NCBI RefSeq assembly: GCF_026341855.1
Contig: NZ_JAPENW010000001.1
Coordinates: 6,377,001 to 6,441,000, forward strand
Direction: 5' to 3'
Length of the DNA: 64,000 nucleotides
Source of the DNA: Streptomyces sp. NBC_00568
Lineage (GTDB): Bacteria > Actinomycetota > Actinomycetes > Streptomycetales > Streptomycetaceae
Under the pieces are notes generated by a model. It saw nothing but the letters and a program-made list of their open reading frames with translations, did not search any database and had not been told where the DNA came from. This document shows positions 9,574-17,955 of this stretch, one piece after another. Positions within the stretch are counted from its first letter, which is position 1. Every line of letters starts with the position of its first letter. Both the position numbers and the translations under genes were made by a program.

Positions 9574-10382
9574 GAACGGATCTCCTGAGTGCAGCACTTG
9601 ATGCCGCCGCCGGCCTTCTGGAACTCCGAGAGGTCGACGGGGACGGGGATGTAGCCGTGGCGGACGAGCTGTTCGGCGAGGGCCTCGGCGCGCGGCGCGA
9701 TGAAGACATGACGGCCGTCGGAGACCGAGTTGAGGCCGAAGGCGAAGGCGTCCTCGCGGGTCGCGAGCACCGCGTCCGGGAACAGCCGGGCGAGCACCTC
9801 GCGGCTGCCCGGGGAGAAGGCCTCCGGGTAGTAGGCGATGTTGTCGTCGTCGAGGACGAAGAGCGCGGTGTCCAGGTGGTAGAAGAGCGGGTCCACCAGC
9901 TGGAGGCTGATCACCGGGACGCCGAAGAACTCCTGGACCTCGCGATGGGCCTCGGGTGTCGTGCGGAATCCGGTCCCCGCGAGGACATAGCGGCGCGTCG
10001 GGACGAGATCGCCCTCGCCCTCGCACACCGACTCGGGGCGGTAGACGTCGAAACCGGCCGCCTTGAACCAGGTCTCGTACGCGGTGGACTCGGGGCGGCG
10101 CTCCGGCGCGTGGAAGGACGAGCCGAAGACACGGCCCTCCAGGACGAGCGCGCAGTTCGCGGCGAAGACCATGTCGGGAAGGCCGGCCACCGGTTCGACG
10201 GAGTCGACGGTGTGGCCGTGCGCGCGATAGGCGCTGATCAGCGCCTTCCACTGATCGCGCGCGAGATCGACGTCCACGGGGGTGTCGGGACGCATCCAGG
10301 GGTTGATCGCGTACTGCACGGCGAAGTGTCTGGGTTCGCAGACGAGAAAGCGCCGGGGGCGCGGCACACGGCTGTCGGGCAC
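9570..10382 (-). CDS. ddaH: Dimethylargininase / amidinotransferase-fold hydrolase
   Basis: Guanidino-group-modifying enzyme with the pentein fold, 270 residues, most like dimethylarginine dimethylaminohydrolase, which releases citrulline from methylated arginines. Family motifs are DMVFAANCALV near residue 70, the catalytic His in FYHLDTALFVLDDD, and the C-terminal nucleophile region GGGIKCCTQEIR with adjacent Cys residues. The GTG start at 10382 has GGAGG at a normal distance. It is the first gene of the ddaH-rocD pair. Arginine deiminase-like activity on plain arginine cannot be ruled out. Confidence 0.85.
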   Translation of the reverse strand: MPDSRVPRPRRFLVCEPRHFAVQYAINPWMRPDTPVDVDLARDQWKALISAYRAHGHTVDSVEPVAGLPDMVFAANCALVLEGRVFGSSFHAPERRPESTAYETWFKAAGFDVYRPESVCEGEGDLVPTRRYVLAGTGFRTTPEAHREVQEFFGVPVISLQLVDPLFYHLDTALFVLDDDNIAYYPEAFSPGSREVLARLFPDAVLATREDAFAFGLNSVSDGRHVFIAPRAEALAEQLVRHGYIPVPVDLSEFQKAGGGIKCCTQEIRS

Positions 10383-10480
10383 AGAGAGGTTCCTCCGCTT
10401 CCTGCGGTGTCGGCTGATGGGATGCCTCCACGGTAAGAAGCGGGGGATACGGACGACAAGCGACGAGAGCTGCGCGTATA

Positions 10481-10495
10481 CGCAGTACTACTGCG
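10481..10495. promoter_or_regulatory. 15-bp palindrome, probable Lrp/AsnC operator upstream of ddaH
   Basis: Perfect inverted repeat CGCAGTA-C-TACTGCG in the gap between the Lrp/AsnC gene and ddaH, about 100 bp before the ddaH start. The 15-bp size and odd central base match the usual operator form of this regulator family. A second related half-site (TGCGCG) lies at 10471. Confidence 0.6.
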
Positions 10496-10507
10496 CAATG
10501 TGCCGGA

Positions 10508-11011
10508 TCAGCGCACGTTTCCTGCGTCGTCCGGGGCTGCGTACGTCGCCCCGGCCTCCGGGGCCTCGGGCAGCAGATGGGACAGCACCATGTAGCTGAT
10601 CGTCTTCCGGATGAAAGGTTCCACCCGGATGCGTTCCAGGATCTCCTCGAAGTGCTCCACATCGACGGCCCGCACATGCAGCAGCGCGTCCGCGCCCCCG
10701 GTCACGGTCATCGCCGCGGTGATCTCCGGATGGTTGCGCACCACCTCCGCGAGCCGCCGGGGCGGCGCCGCACCCTCGCAGTACACCTCGACGTACGCCT
10801 CCGTGCGCCAGCCGAGCGCCACGGGCTTCACCGTGGCCGTGAACCCGGTGATCACGCCCGTCTCGCGCAGCCGGTCGACCCGGCGCTTGACCGCCGTCGC
10901 GGACAGTCCGATCGCCGCGCCGATCTCCGCGAAACTCGTCCTGGCATTGGCCATCAGAGCCGTGATGATCTTGCGGTCGAGCTCGTCGAACATCGCGGGC
11001 TTGCTGTTCAT
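10508..11011 (-). CDS. Lrp/AsnC family transcriptional regulator
   Basis: Feast/famine regulator of 167 residues. The N-terminal helix-turn-helix runs through LDRKIITALMANARTSFAEIG and LSATAVKRRVDRLRETGVI. The C-terminal RAM ligand domain includes the VTGGADALLHVRAVDVEHFEEIL strand-helix. Chosen start is ATG at 11011 (MNSKPAMFDELDRK); longer GTG forms add unrelated sequence. It sits just upstream of, and in the same direction as, ddaH-rocD, so it probably controls that pair in response to an amino acid such as arginine or ornithine. Confidence 0.9.
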   Translation of the reverse strand: MNSKPAMFDELDRKIITALMANARTSFAEIGAAIGLSATAVKRRVDRLRETGVITGFTATVKPVALGWRTEAYVEVYCEGAAPPRRLAEVVRNHPEITAAMTVTGGADALLHVRAVDVEHFEEILERIRVEPFIRKTISYMVLSHLLPEAPEAGATYAAPDDAGNVR

Positions 11012-11109
11012 GGCGGCACTGTATCCAGCGACGGCGTCCACCCGGCCGGGGACCACGTCCATGTCCCGCGCATGTCCAGCCGTGGCAATCGCTCTTACAC
11101 TCCACTCTC

Positions 11110-11865
11110 ATGCTGCGCGCGCTCGCCGTCGACGACGAACAACCGTCCCTCGAAGAACTCCTGTATCTGCTGAACGCCGATCCCCGGGTCGGCAGCGCCG
11201 AGGGAGCGAGCGACGCGACCGAGGCGCTGCGCCGGATCAACCGGGCCCTGGAGTCCGGACCCGGCGGGCCCGAGGCGATCGACGTCGTCTTCCTCGACAT
11301 CCACATGCCCGGCCTGGACGGGCTCGACCTGGCCCGGCTGCTCGGCGGGTTCGCCCAGCCGCCGCTCGTCGTGTTCGTGACCGCCCACGAGGGCTTCGCC
11401 GTGCAGGCCTTCGACCTCAAGGCCGTGGACTACGTCCTCAAGCCCGTACGCCGAGAACGGCTCGCCGAGGCGGTACGGCGGGCCGTCCAGCTCCGGGACA
11501 CCGCACCCCTGATCCCCGTCCACGAGCCCGACCCCGACCACATATCCGTCGAACTCGGCGGAGTGACCCGCTTCGTGGCCGTCGAGGACATCACCCATGT
11601 CGAGGCACACGGCGACTACGCCCGGCTGCACACCGCGCAGGGCAGCCACCTGGTGCGCATCCCGCTGTCCACCCTCGAAGAGCGCTGGCGCCCCCGCGGC
11701 TTCGTCCGCATCCACCGGCGCCACCTCGTCGCGCTGCGCCACATCGGCGAACTCCGCCTGGACGCGGGCACGGTGAGCGTCCTCGTCGACTCCGTCGAAC
11801 TCCAGGTCAGCCGCCGTCACGCCCGCCAGCTGCGCGATCTGCTGCTGCGCCGGACCACGAGCTGA
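11110..11865 (+). CDS. LytTR-family response regulator
   Basis: Two-component response regulator, 251 residues. The receiver domain has the acidic pair VDDE at the N-terminus, phospho-acceptor Asp63 in VVFLDIHMPGLDG, Thr91 in VTAHEGF and Lys111 in DYVLKPV. The DNA-binding LytTR domain runs from about 145 to 250 (VEDITHVEAHGDYARLHT, RIHRRHLVALRHI). The following genes are a small membrane protein, a sodium symporter and a LytS-type kinase, all on the same strand. It probably pairs with that kinase, as in LytSR and BtsSR systems. Confidence 0.93.
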   Translation: MLRALAVDDEQPSLEELLYLLNADPRVGSAEGASDATEALRRINRALESGPGGPEAIDVVFLDIHMPGLDGLDLARLLGGFAQPPLVVFVTAHEGFAVQAFDLKAVDYVLKPVRRERLAEAVRRAVQLRDTAPLIPVHEPDPDHISVELGGVTRFVAVEDITHVEAHGDYARLHTAQGSHLVRIPLSTLEERWRPRGFVRIHRRHLVALRHIGELRLDAGTVSVLVDSVELQVSRRHARQLRDLLLRRTTS

Positions 11866-11875
11866 GGAGGGCGGC

Positions 11876-12235
11876 ATGCCGCAGGACCCCACCGAACGCC
11901 GCGTGGTCGTCACCGGAGCGCCCCGGCGCACCCGACGGACCTCCGGCTACTACCGGCCGCGCACCGAGATCGACGAACAGACCACCCTCGGCCACACCTA
12001 CGTCCGCTCCCTGATGCGCAGTCAACTTCGAGCGGCACTCGTCGTGTTCGCCGTTCTGGTGCTGCTCGTCGGCCCGCTGCCGCTGGTCTTCGCCGCGATG
12101 CCGGACGGCGCGACCCTGGAATGGGCCGTCCTCGGCTTCTGCGTGTACCCGCCGCTGGTGCTGCTCGCCCGCTGGTACGTACGGCGGGCCGAGCGCAACG
12201 AGAAGGACTTCGTGCGCCTGGTCGGGGACCGCTGA
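11876..12235 (+). CDS. Small two-helix membrane protein, symporter partner
   Basis: A 119-residue protein with a basic N-terminal cytoplasmic segment of about 50 residues, then two hydrophobic helices (about 53-73 and 84-99) and a short charged tail. It starts with ATG after GAGGAGGG, 10 bp after the response regulator, and ends 3 bp before the symporter. Position and topology match the DUF485-like small proteins that accompany acetate-type sodium symporters in many bacteria. I infer a helper or regulatory role for the transporter; no catalytic motif is seen. Confidence 0.75.
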   Translation: MPQDPTERRVVVTGAPRRTRRTSGYYRPRTEIDEQTTLGHTYVRSLMRSQLRAALVVFAVLVLLVGPLPLVFAAMPDGATLEWAVLGFCVYPPLVLLARWYVRRAERNEKDFVRLVGDR

Positions 12236-12238
12236 ACC

Positions 12239-14005
12239 GTGAACGAGAACTACTCCGTTCCCGCGGTCGCCCTCGTCGTCGTCGCGACCGTCCTGGTCGG
12301 CGCGTTCGGGCTGCGCATATCCCGGACCACCTCCGACTTCTACGTCGCCTCGCGCACCGTCGGCCCCCGGCTCAACGCGGCAGCGATCAGCGGCGAATAC
12401 CTCTCCGCCGCCTCCTTCCTGGGCATCGCCGGCCTGGTCCTCGTACAAGGCCCCGACATGCTCTGGTACCCCGTCGGGTACACCGCCGGCTATCTCGTCC
12501 TGCTCCTCTTCGTCGCGGCTCCGCTGCGCCGCTCCGGCGCCTACACCCTGCCCGACTTCGCGGAGGCCCGGCTCGGCTCCCAGGCCGTCAGGCGGCTCGC
12601 CGGGGCGTTCGTCGTCGGTGTCGGCTGGCTCTATCTGCTGCCCCAGCTCCAAGGCGCCGGGCTGACACTGGCGGTGCTGACCGACGCGCCCGACTGGTTC
12701 GGCGGGGTGCTCGTCGCCGTCGTCGTGGTGGCCACGGTCGCCGCGGGCGGCATGCGCAGCATCACCTTCGTGCAGGCCTTCCAGTACTGGCTCAAGCTCA
12801 CCGCGCTGCTGGTCCCCGCGCTCTTCCTGATCCTCGCCTGGCAGTCCCACGGCGCCCCCCGCGACGCCTTCGACGAACCCCCGGCCTTCCGCGAACGGCG
12901 CCTCGTCCAGTTCGACGCCACGCTCGACCTGAAGCTGTCCCGGCCGCTGACCGTCACCGCGACGGGTACCGTCGACGGCCGCCGGTACGAGGACACCCGC
13001 GTCCGGCTCCCGCCGGGCGCCCACCACCTCGAGCGCGGCACCCGGCTGACCTTCGACCGGGGCGACCCGGTCCCAACGGCCGACCGCGGCGGCAACGGCG
13101 CCATGTCGACCTCGCTGGCCGCCGGACGGGAGGAACGCCCGCTGTACGCCACCTACGGGCTGATCCTCGCCACCTTCCTCGGCACCATGGGCCTGCCCCA
13201 CGTCGTCGTCCGCTTCTACACCAGCCCGCACGGCGTCGCCGCCCGCCGCACCACCGTCGCCGTCCTCGGCCTGATCGGCGCCTTCTACCTCCTCCCGCCC
13301 GTCTACGGAGCGCTGGGCCGCCTGTACGCCCCCGAACTCAGCCTCACCGGCGACGCGGACGCCGCCGTACTCCTGCTGCCCGACCGGATGATCGGCGGAG
13401 TCGGCGCCAACCTCCTCGGGGCGCTCGTCGCGGGCGGCGCCTTCGCCGCGTTCCTCTCGACCGCGTCCGGACTGACCATGGCGGTCGCGGGCGTGCTCAC
13501 CCAGGACGTGCTGCCCTCCCGGGGCGTACGGCACTTCCGGCTCGGCACCGTGCTGGCGATGGCCGTGCCGCTCGCCGCGAGCGTGCTGGTGGGCGGGCTG
13601 CCCGTCGCCGACGCAGTGGGGCTCGCGTTCGCCGTGTCCGCCTCCTCCTTCTGCCCGCTCCTGGTGCTGGGCATCTGGTGGCGGCGGCTCACCCCACCGG
13701 GGGCGGCCGCCGGAATGCTCGTCGGCGGCGGCGCGGCACTCGTCGCCGTCGGCGCGACCATGGCCGGCTATCCGGGCACGGGGTCCTTGCACGCGCTGCT
13801 CGCCTGGCCGGCGCTCTGGTCGGTGCCGCTCGGCTTCGTGACCATGGTGCTGGTGTCCCTGGCCACCGCCACCCGCGTACCCCCCGGGACGGCGGCGATC
13901 CTGGCCCGCTTCCACCTCCCGGAGGAACTCACGGACGGCCAGGTCCGCGCGGCGGTGAGCGGAACGGCGAGCGCGGCCGCGGGCGCGAAGGAGTCCGGGG
14001 TATGA
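12239..14005 (+). CDS. Sodium:solute symporter, ActP/MctC-like
   Basis: Multi-pass membrane transporter of the SSS family, 588 residues with about 13 predicted helices. The sequence ISGEYLSAASFLGIAGLVL with YPVGYTAGYL is characteristic of acetate/pyruvate/monocarboxylate symporters (ActP, MctC). A hydrophilic insert of about 100 residues (about 203-304) separates two helices and must form a large loop. GTG start at 12239. Lying between a response regulator and a histidine kinase, its cargo is probably the signal or a nutrient related to it; the cargo itself cannot be read from sequence. Confidence 0.88.
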   Translation: MNENYSVPAVALVVVATVLVGAFGLRISRTTSDFYVASRTVGPRLNAAAISGEYLSAASFLGIAGLVLVQGPDMLWYPVGYTAGYLVLLLFVAAPLRRSGAYTLPDFAEARLGSQAVRRLAGAFVVGVGWLYLLPQLQGAGLTLAVLTDAPDWFGGVLVAVVVVATVAAGGMRSITFVQAFQYWLKLTALLVPALFLILAWQSHGAPRDAFDEPPAFRERRLVQFDATLDLKLSRPLTVTATGTVDGRRYEDTRVRLPPGAHHLERGTRLTFDRGDPVPTADRGGNGAMSTSLAAGREERPLYATYGLILATFLGTMGLPHVVVRFYTSPHGVAARRTTVAVLGLIGAFYLLPPVYGALGRLYAPELSLTGDADAAVLLLPDRMIGGVGANLLGALVAGGAFAAFLSTASGLTMAVAGVLTQDVLPSRGVRHFRLGTVLAMAVPLAASVLVGGLPVADAVGLAFAVSASSFCPLLVLGIWWRRLTPPGAAAGMLVGGGAALVAVGATMAGYPGTGSLHALLAWPALWSVPLGFVTMVLVSLATATRVPPGTAAILARFHLPEELTDGQVRAAVSGTASAAAGAKESGV

Positions 14006-14186
14006 GGGATTCGGCCGACGGGGTGCGAGGTGAGGGGTGTTCGCTGGGTGTGTGGCAGGTGCGGCGGCCTCCGAGAGGGCTGCGCGGGTACGGCTGTTCG
14101 GGCGGCCGGTGGCCGGGCCGCGGTGGTGACCGACGCTCGCCGGGGCGGTCGTACACGCGCGGCCTCGCGGGCGGGGCGGTGACCGG

Positions 14187-15392
14187 GTGAGTGGATTTCT
14201 CGCCGGGCTCTGTGTCGCCGTACTCCCCCTGCTGGCAGCCGGGTTCTGGCTCGGCAGGCGCACCGCGCGGCCCGAGAGCCTCGGCGGACTCGGCACGCCG
14301 GTCGAGCACGCCACCTTCCAGACCCTGCACACCGCCTCGCTGGCCGCGCCCCCGCTCCGCGCGGGACTCACCGAGGAGACGGCCCGCCGGTCCGCCCGGC
14401 GGCTGCGCACCCTGCTCGGCACGGACGCGCTGTGCCTCACGGACCAGGAGACGGTCCTCGTCTGGGACGGTGCCGGGGCCCACCACCGCACCGAGATCAT
14501 GGAACGGCTCGGCGGCCCCCTGGAGACCGGCCGCGGCGAGGCCTTCCGGCTGACCTGCGACGAGCCCGACTGCCCGCTGCGCTGGGCCGTCGTCGCACCG
14601 CTCACCGTCGACGAACGGGTGCACGGAGCGCTCGTCGCCTGCGCGCCCCGCGAGTCGGCCGTCCTCGTACGCGCCGCGGGCGAGGTCGCGCGCTGGGTCT
14701 CGGTCCAGTTGGAGCTCGCCGACCTCGACCAGTCCCGGACGCGGCTGATCGAGGCCGAGATCAAGGCACTTCGCGCCCAGATATCACCGCACTTCATCTT
14801 CAACTCGCTGGCCGTGATCGCCTCGTTCGTCCGCACCGACCCGGAGCGCGCCCGCGAACTCCTTCTGGAGTTCGCCGACTTCACCCGCTACTCGTTCCGC
14901 AGGCACGGCGACTTCACCACCCTCGCCGACGAACTCCACGCCATCGATCACTACTTGGCGCTCGTCCGGGCCCGCTTCGGCGAGCGGCTGTCCGTCACCC
15001 TGCAGATCGCGCCCGAGGTACTGCCCGTCGCGCTGCCCTTCCTCTGCCTTCAGCCCCTGGTGGAGAACGCCGTCAAACACGGCCTCGAGGGCAAGACCGA
15101 CAAGAGCCACATCAGCATCACCGCGCAGGACGCGGGCGCCGAGGCACTGGTCGTCATCGAGGACAACGGCACCGGCATGGACCCCGAACGGCTGCGCCGC
15201 ATCCTGTCCGGAGAGGTCAGCCCCTCCGGGGGGATCGGGCTCTCCAACGTCGACGAACGGCTGCGCCAGGTGTACGGGGACGATCACGGCCTCGTCATCG
15301 AGACCGCGGTGGGGGCGGGTATGAAGATCACCGCTCGGCTCCCCAAGTACCAGCCGGGCGTGCACTCGGCGGCACGCCGACCGCGACCATGA
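14187..15392 (+). CDS. LytS-type sensor histidine kinase
   Basis: Sensor kinase of the His_kinase (PF06580) group, 401 residues. One N-terminal hydrophobic helix (about 4-22) anchors it. Residues about 40-175 look like a GAF-type sensory domain. The phospho-acceptor is His202 in ISPHFIFNSLAVI. The ATP-binding part has the N box LVENAVKHGLEG (Asn294), EDNGTGMD, and GGIGLSNVDERLR. GTG start at 14187. The 181 bp between the symporter and this gene are GC-rich and hold no gene that I can support. The partner is very likely the LytTR regulator at 11110. Confidence 0.92.
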   Translation: MSGFLAGLCVAVLPLLAAGFWLGRRTARPESLGGLGTPVEHATFQTLHTASLAAPPLRAGLTEETARRSARRLRTLLGTDALCLTDQETVLVWDGAGAHHRTEIMERLGGPLETGRGEAFRLTCDEPDCPLRWAVVAPLTVDERVHGALVACAPRESAVLVRAAGEVARWVSVQLELADLDQSRTRLIEAEIKALRAQISPHFIFNSLAVIASFVRTDPERARELLLEFADFTRYSFRRHGDFTTLADELHAIDHYLALVRARFGERLSVTLQIAPEVLPVALPFLCLQPLVENAVKHGLEGKTDKSHISITAQDAGAEALVVIEDNGTGMDPERLRRILSGEVSPSGGIGLSNVDERLRQVYGDDHGLVIETAVGAGMKITARLPKYQPGVHSAARRPRP

Positions 15393-15521
15393 GCGGCGCG
15401 GACGGCGGTTCGGGGCCGGGGGAGGGGAGTGGCCGAAGCGGCGGGCCGGGACCTTGCGGGTCGTCGGCCGAGGCGGCGGGCGGGGACCCGGGGACTGCGC
15501 GGCCGGAGCGATGGCCCGGGC

Positions 15522-15680
15522 TCAGGCGCTGCGTGAGACCACCATCCCCAGCGTGATCAGGCCGAGCACGACCCAGCCGAACCACAGCCAGCCGTTACTG
15601 CCCAGCGCCACCGTGTAGGCCGTCACCATGACGAGCCCGCCCACGGTGAGCACCCCCATCGTCTTCGTCGTACCGGGCAT
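15522..15680 (-). CDS. 52-residue membrane peptide, unannotated-size gene
   Basis: A short frame starting ATG with GGAGGAGGG about eight bases upstream and encoding 52 residues. Its N-terminus is MPGTTKTMGVLTVGGLVMV. Two hydrophobic stretches (about 8-27 and 31-48) separated by an SNGW turn predict a small helical-hairpin membrane protein. It is convergent with the kinase gene at 14187 and sits downstream of the Ser/Thr kinase gene in the same direction. The strong ribosome site and clean membrane pattern make it credible; function unknown. Confidence 0.65.
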   Translation of the reverse strand: MPGTTKTMGVLTVGGLVMVTAYTVALGSNGWLWFGWVVLGLITLGMVVSRSA

Positions 15681-15774
15681 CGCAACACCCTCCTCCAGGC
15701 GGGTCCGCGACGCGGGCCGTGGCCTTTGGGGCCATTTTCACCCGGAGGGAGGAGGTTCGCCAGGGCCCGGGGGA

Positions 15775-17955
15775 CTACTGCGCTCCCCGCGGCGGTCGTT
15801 GGCCTTCCTCGATCGAGCAGATCACCAGGTAGTACGGCCGGGCCCACACACCCGTACTGCGCAAGCCATGACTCCAGTGATCGGTGGGGTCGTAGCCGTA
15901 CCGCTCCGGTGGCGCGTCGACCGCGCACTGGTCGTTCGCCTGCTCCAAGGCGTCCGTCCCGGGCCGGTACACGCTCAGGTGGGTGATCTCGACGACCTTT
16001 CCCTGATGCTCCTTGTCGCAGGCGACCAGCTCGAAGTGCGTACTGACCCGCGCCTCGCCGCCCACATGGCCCAGGCAGTCGTCCCGCTGCATCTGCGTCG
16101 CGTCCGTGAAGGTCATCCCGTAGGGACGGAGCTCCCCGAGCGGCCCGAACACCGGCCCGTGCCGGCCCGCGAGCAGACAGGCGACGGTGCCGCCCGTGGT
16201 GGCGAAGCCCTCCCGGGTGGGCACGACGGCCATGCTCCTGACGTTCCAGGCGAGCTTGCGGGCGGTGCCCTTGGTCTTCTCCTCGCACCGGCGCGAGCCG
16301 TCGCGGCGGGCCGCCTCGAAGGAGGGCGCCTTGATCACCGCCATGACCTGCGCGTCGGGGCTCTCGTCGTGGCAGCTGGTGTCCAGCCTCAGCCGTGGCA
16401 CGGTGGCCGCCTTCGAGAGGGACGGATCGCCGTAGACACAGTCGCCCCGGTGGAGGGGCTCGGTGAGCCCGACCACCTCGCCGTACGGCAGCCGGGCCGC
16501 CTGGTGCGCGCCCGCGTACCAGACCACCCCGGCCGCCAGGCCGAGCGCGAGCAGCCCCGCGACCACGGCCTGCGGGGCGCGTGGCCGCTGCCGCCGTCGC
16601 CGCCCGGGGGGTCCGGGGACCGGGGCGGGCGGCGCCCCGGTCCAGGGCGGTCCGAAGCCCTGGCCGTGCCCCGGCAGAGGCCCACCCGTCTCCGAACGGT
16701 CGAACCCGCGCCGCGGCGGCGGTGTGTACGAGCCATGAGCATGACCGGTCGGTGCGTACGGGCCGTGGGCATGACCGGTCGGTGCGTACGGGCCCGGCCC
16801 CTGGGCCGTCGCCGGGTACGGACCCGCGATGGGGGCGGCCGGGGCAGCGGGCGTGGCGGGCGTGTGGCCACCGGGTGCCGCCAGGCCGCGGTCCTGGGCC
16901 GGACCGTGCCCCGCGGCCCGGTTCTGGGCCGGGCCGTGCCCCGCGGCGGCACCCGGTGCCGGGTACGCGCCCGGCAGGGCCCGGCTCCGGTCTCCCGCCG
17001 GGCCGGACACCCCCGGGGACGCGTCGGACGTGTCGAGCCCCGACCACGGTGGCTGCGAGCCCGTGTCGAGACGGGTCGGTGGATGAGGCTGTGGGGTGAG
17101 AATCCGGGCCAGCGCCGACGCCGTGTCCTCCGCGGACAGCCGCAAGGCCGGATCCTTGACCAGCAGCGCCTCGACGACCGGTCGCAGGGCACCGGCCCGC
17201 CGCGGTGGCGGGGCCTCCTCCAGAACCGCGGCGGTGATCGCCTCGAGGTCGGTGTCCCGGTCGAACGGTCCGTGGCCCTCCACCCCGAAGTACAGGGTGC
17301 AGCCCAGCGAGAACAGGTCGGCCGCGGTGGTCGGCGGACCGCCCGTGGCCCGTTCCGGGGCCAGATAGCCGGCGGTGCCCACCAGCACGGACGTCTGGGT
17401 CCAGCGGGTCTCCAGGGAGTCGGGCTGGACCGATATCCCGTAGTCGGTGAGGAGAACGCGGGCCCCGGGGTTCCCGGTGCGGTCCGGGGCGAGCAGGATG
17501 TTGGCGGGCTTCACGTCCCGGTGCATGATCCCGCGCTCGTGCCCGGCGGTCAGGGCGTCAAGGACGGCGAGACCGATACGGGCACATGCGTCGGGGGCCA
17601 GCGGACCGCGCCGGGCTAGCCAGTCGCGCAGATCCTCGGCGCCCGCCACGTACTCCATCACGATCCATGGCAGGCCCTCGTGCTCCAGGACGTCGTGGAC
17701 CGTGACGACGTGCGGGTGGCCGCGCAGTACCGCCGCGTGCCGGGCCTCGGCGCGGGCCCGCGCTGTCCGGGACTCGTGTTCCGCACCGCTCTCCGGGATG
17801 TCACGGAACCTGATCTCCTTGAGCGCGACGTCGCAGTCGAGCCGTTGGTCGTGCGCGAGCCACACGTGACCCATCCCGCCCGATCCGACCTGGTCCACGA
17901 GCAGGTACCGGCCGGCGATGATCCGGCCCACGCCGGACTGAGGTGCTCCCGTCAT
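15775..17955 (-). CDS. Membrane-anchored Ser/Thr protein kinase
   Basis: Hanks-type kinase of 726 residues. The N-terminal kinase domain has the glycine loop GSGGMG (24-29), catalytic Lys46 in DVALKEI, HRDVKPAN with Asp147, and DYG (171-173) in place of the usual DFG. A Pro/Gly-rich linker (about 285-455) includes the perfect decapeptide repeat GPYAPTGHAH and an AAGHGPAQxR repeat. One transmembrane helix (about 461-481) leads to an extracellular domain of about 245 residues with at least eight Cys and no PASTA repeat. Its ATG overlaps the stop of the upstream lipoprotein gene by one base, implying coupling. Confidence 0.92.
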   Translation of the reverse strand: MTGAPQSGVGRIIAGRYLLVDQVGSGGMGHVWLAHDQRLDCDVALKEIRFRDIPESGAEHESRTARARAEARHAAVLRGHPHVVTVHDVLEHEGLPWIVMEYVAGAEDLRDWLARRGPLAPDACARIGLAVLDALTAGHERGIMHRDVKPANILLAPDRTGNPGARVLLTDYGISVQPDSLETRWTQTSVLVGTAGYLAPERATGGPPTTAADLFSLGCTLYFGVEGHGPFDRDTDLEAITAAVLEEAPPPRRAGALRPVVEALLVKDPALRLSAEDTASALARILTPQPHPPTRLDTGSQPPWSGLDTSDASPGVSGPAGDRSRALPGAYPAPGAAAGHGPAQNRAAGHGPAQDRGLAAPGGHTPATPAAPAAPIAGPYPATAQGPGPYAPTGHAHGPYAPTGHAHGSYTPPPRRGFDRSETGGPLPGHGQGFGPPWTGAPPAPVPGPPGRRRRQRPRAPQAVVAGLLALGLAAGVVWYAGAHQAARLPYGEVVGLTEPLHRGDCVYGDPSLSKAATVPRLRLDTSCHDESPDAQVMAVIKAPSFEAARRDGSRRCEEKTKGTARKLAWNVRSMAVVPTREGFATTGGTVACLLAGRHGPVFGPLGELRPYGMTFTDATQMQRDDCLGHVGGEARVSTHFELVACDKEHQGKVVEITHLSVYRPGTDALEQANDQCAVDAPPERYGYDPTDHWSHGLRSTGVWARPYYLVICSIEEGQRPPRGAQ
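16741..16797 (-). repeat. In-frame 30-bp direct repeat in the kinase linker
   Basis: Two adjacent near-identical 30-bp units (16741-16770, then 16771 onward) encode the decapeptide GPYAPTGHAH twice. Nucleotide identity is essentially complete across 24 bases or more, so the duplication is recent or maintained by recombination. Confidence 0.8.

Noticed and set aside
11807..14884. Open frame of about 1025 codons opposite the regulator, symporter and kinase genes
   Set aside because: The opposite strand encodes three well-recognised proteins. The frame has low-complexity Gly/Glu/Arg/Ala content and no start signal.
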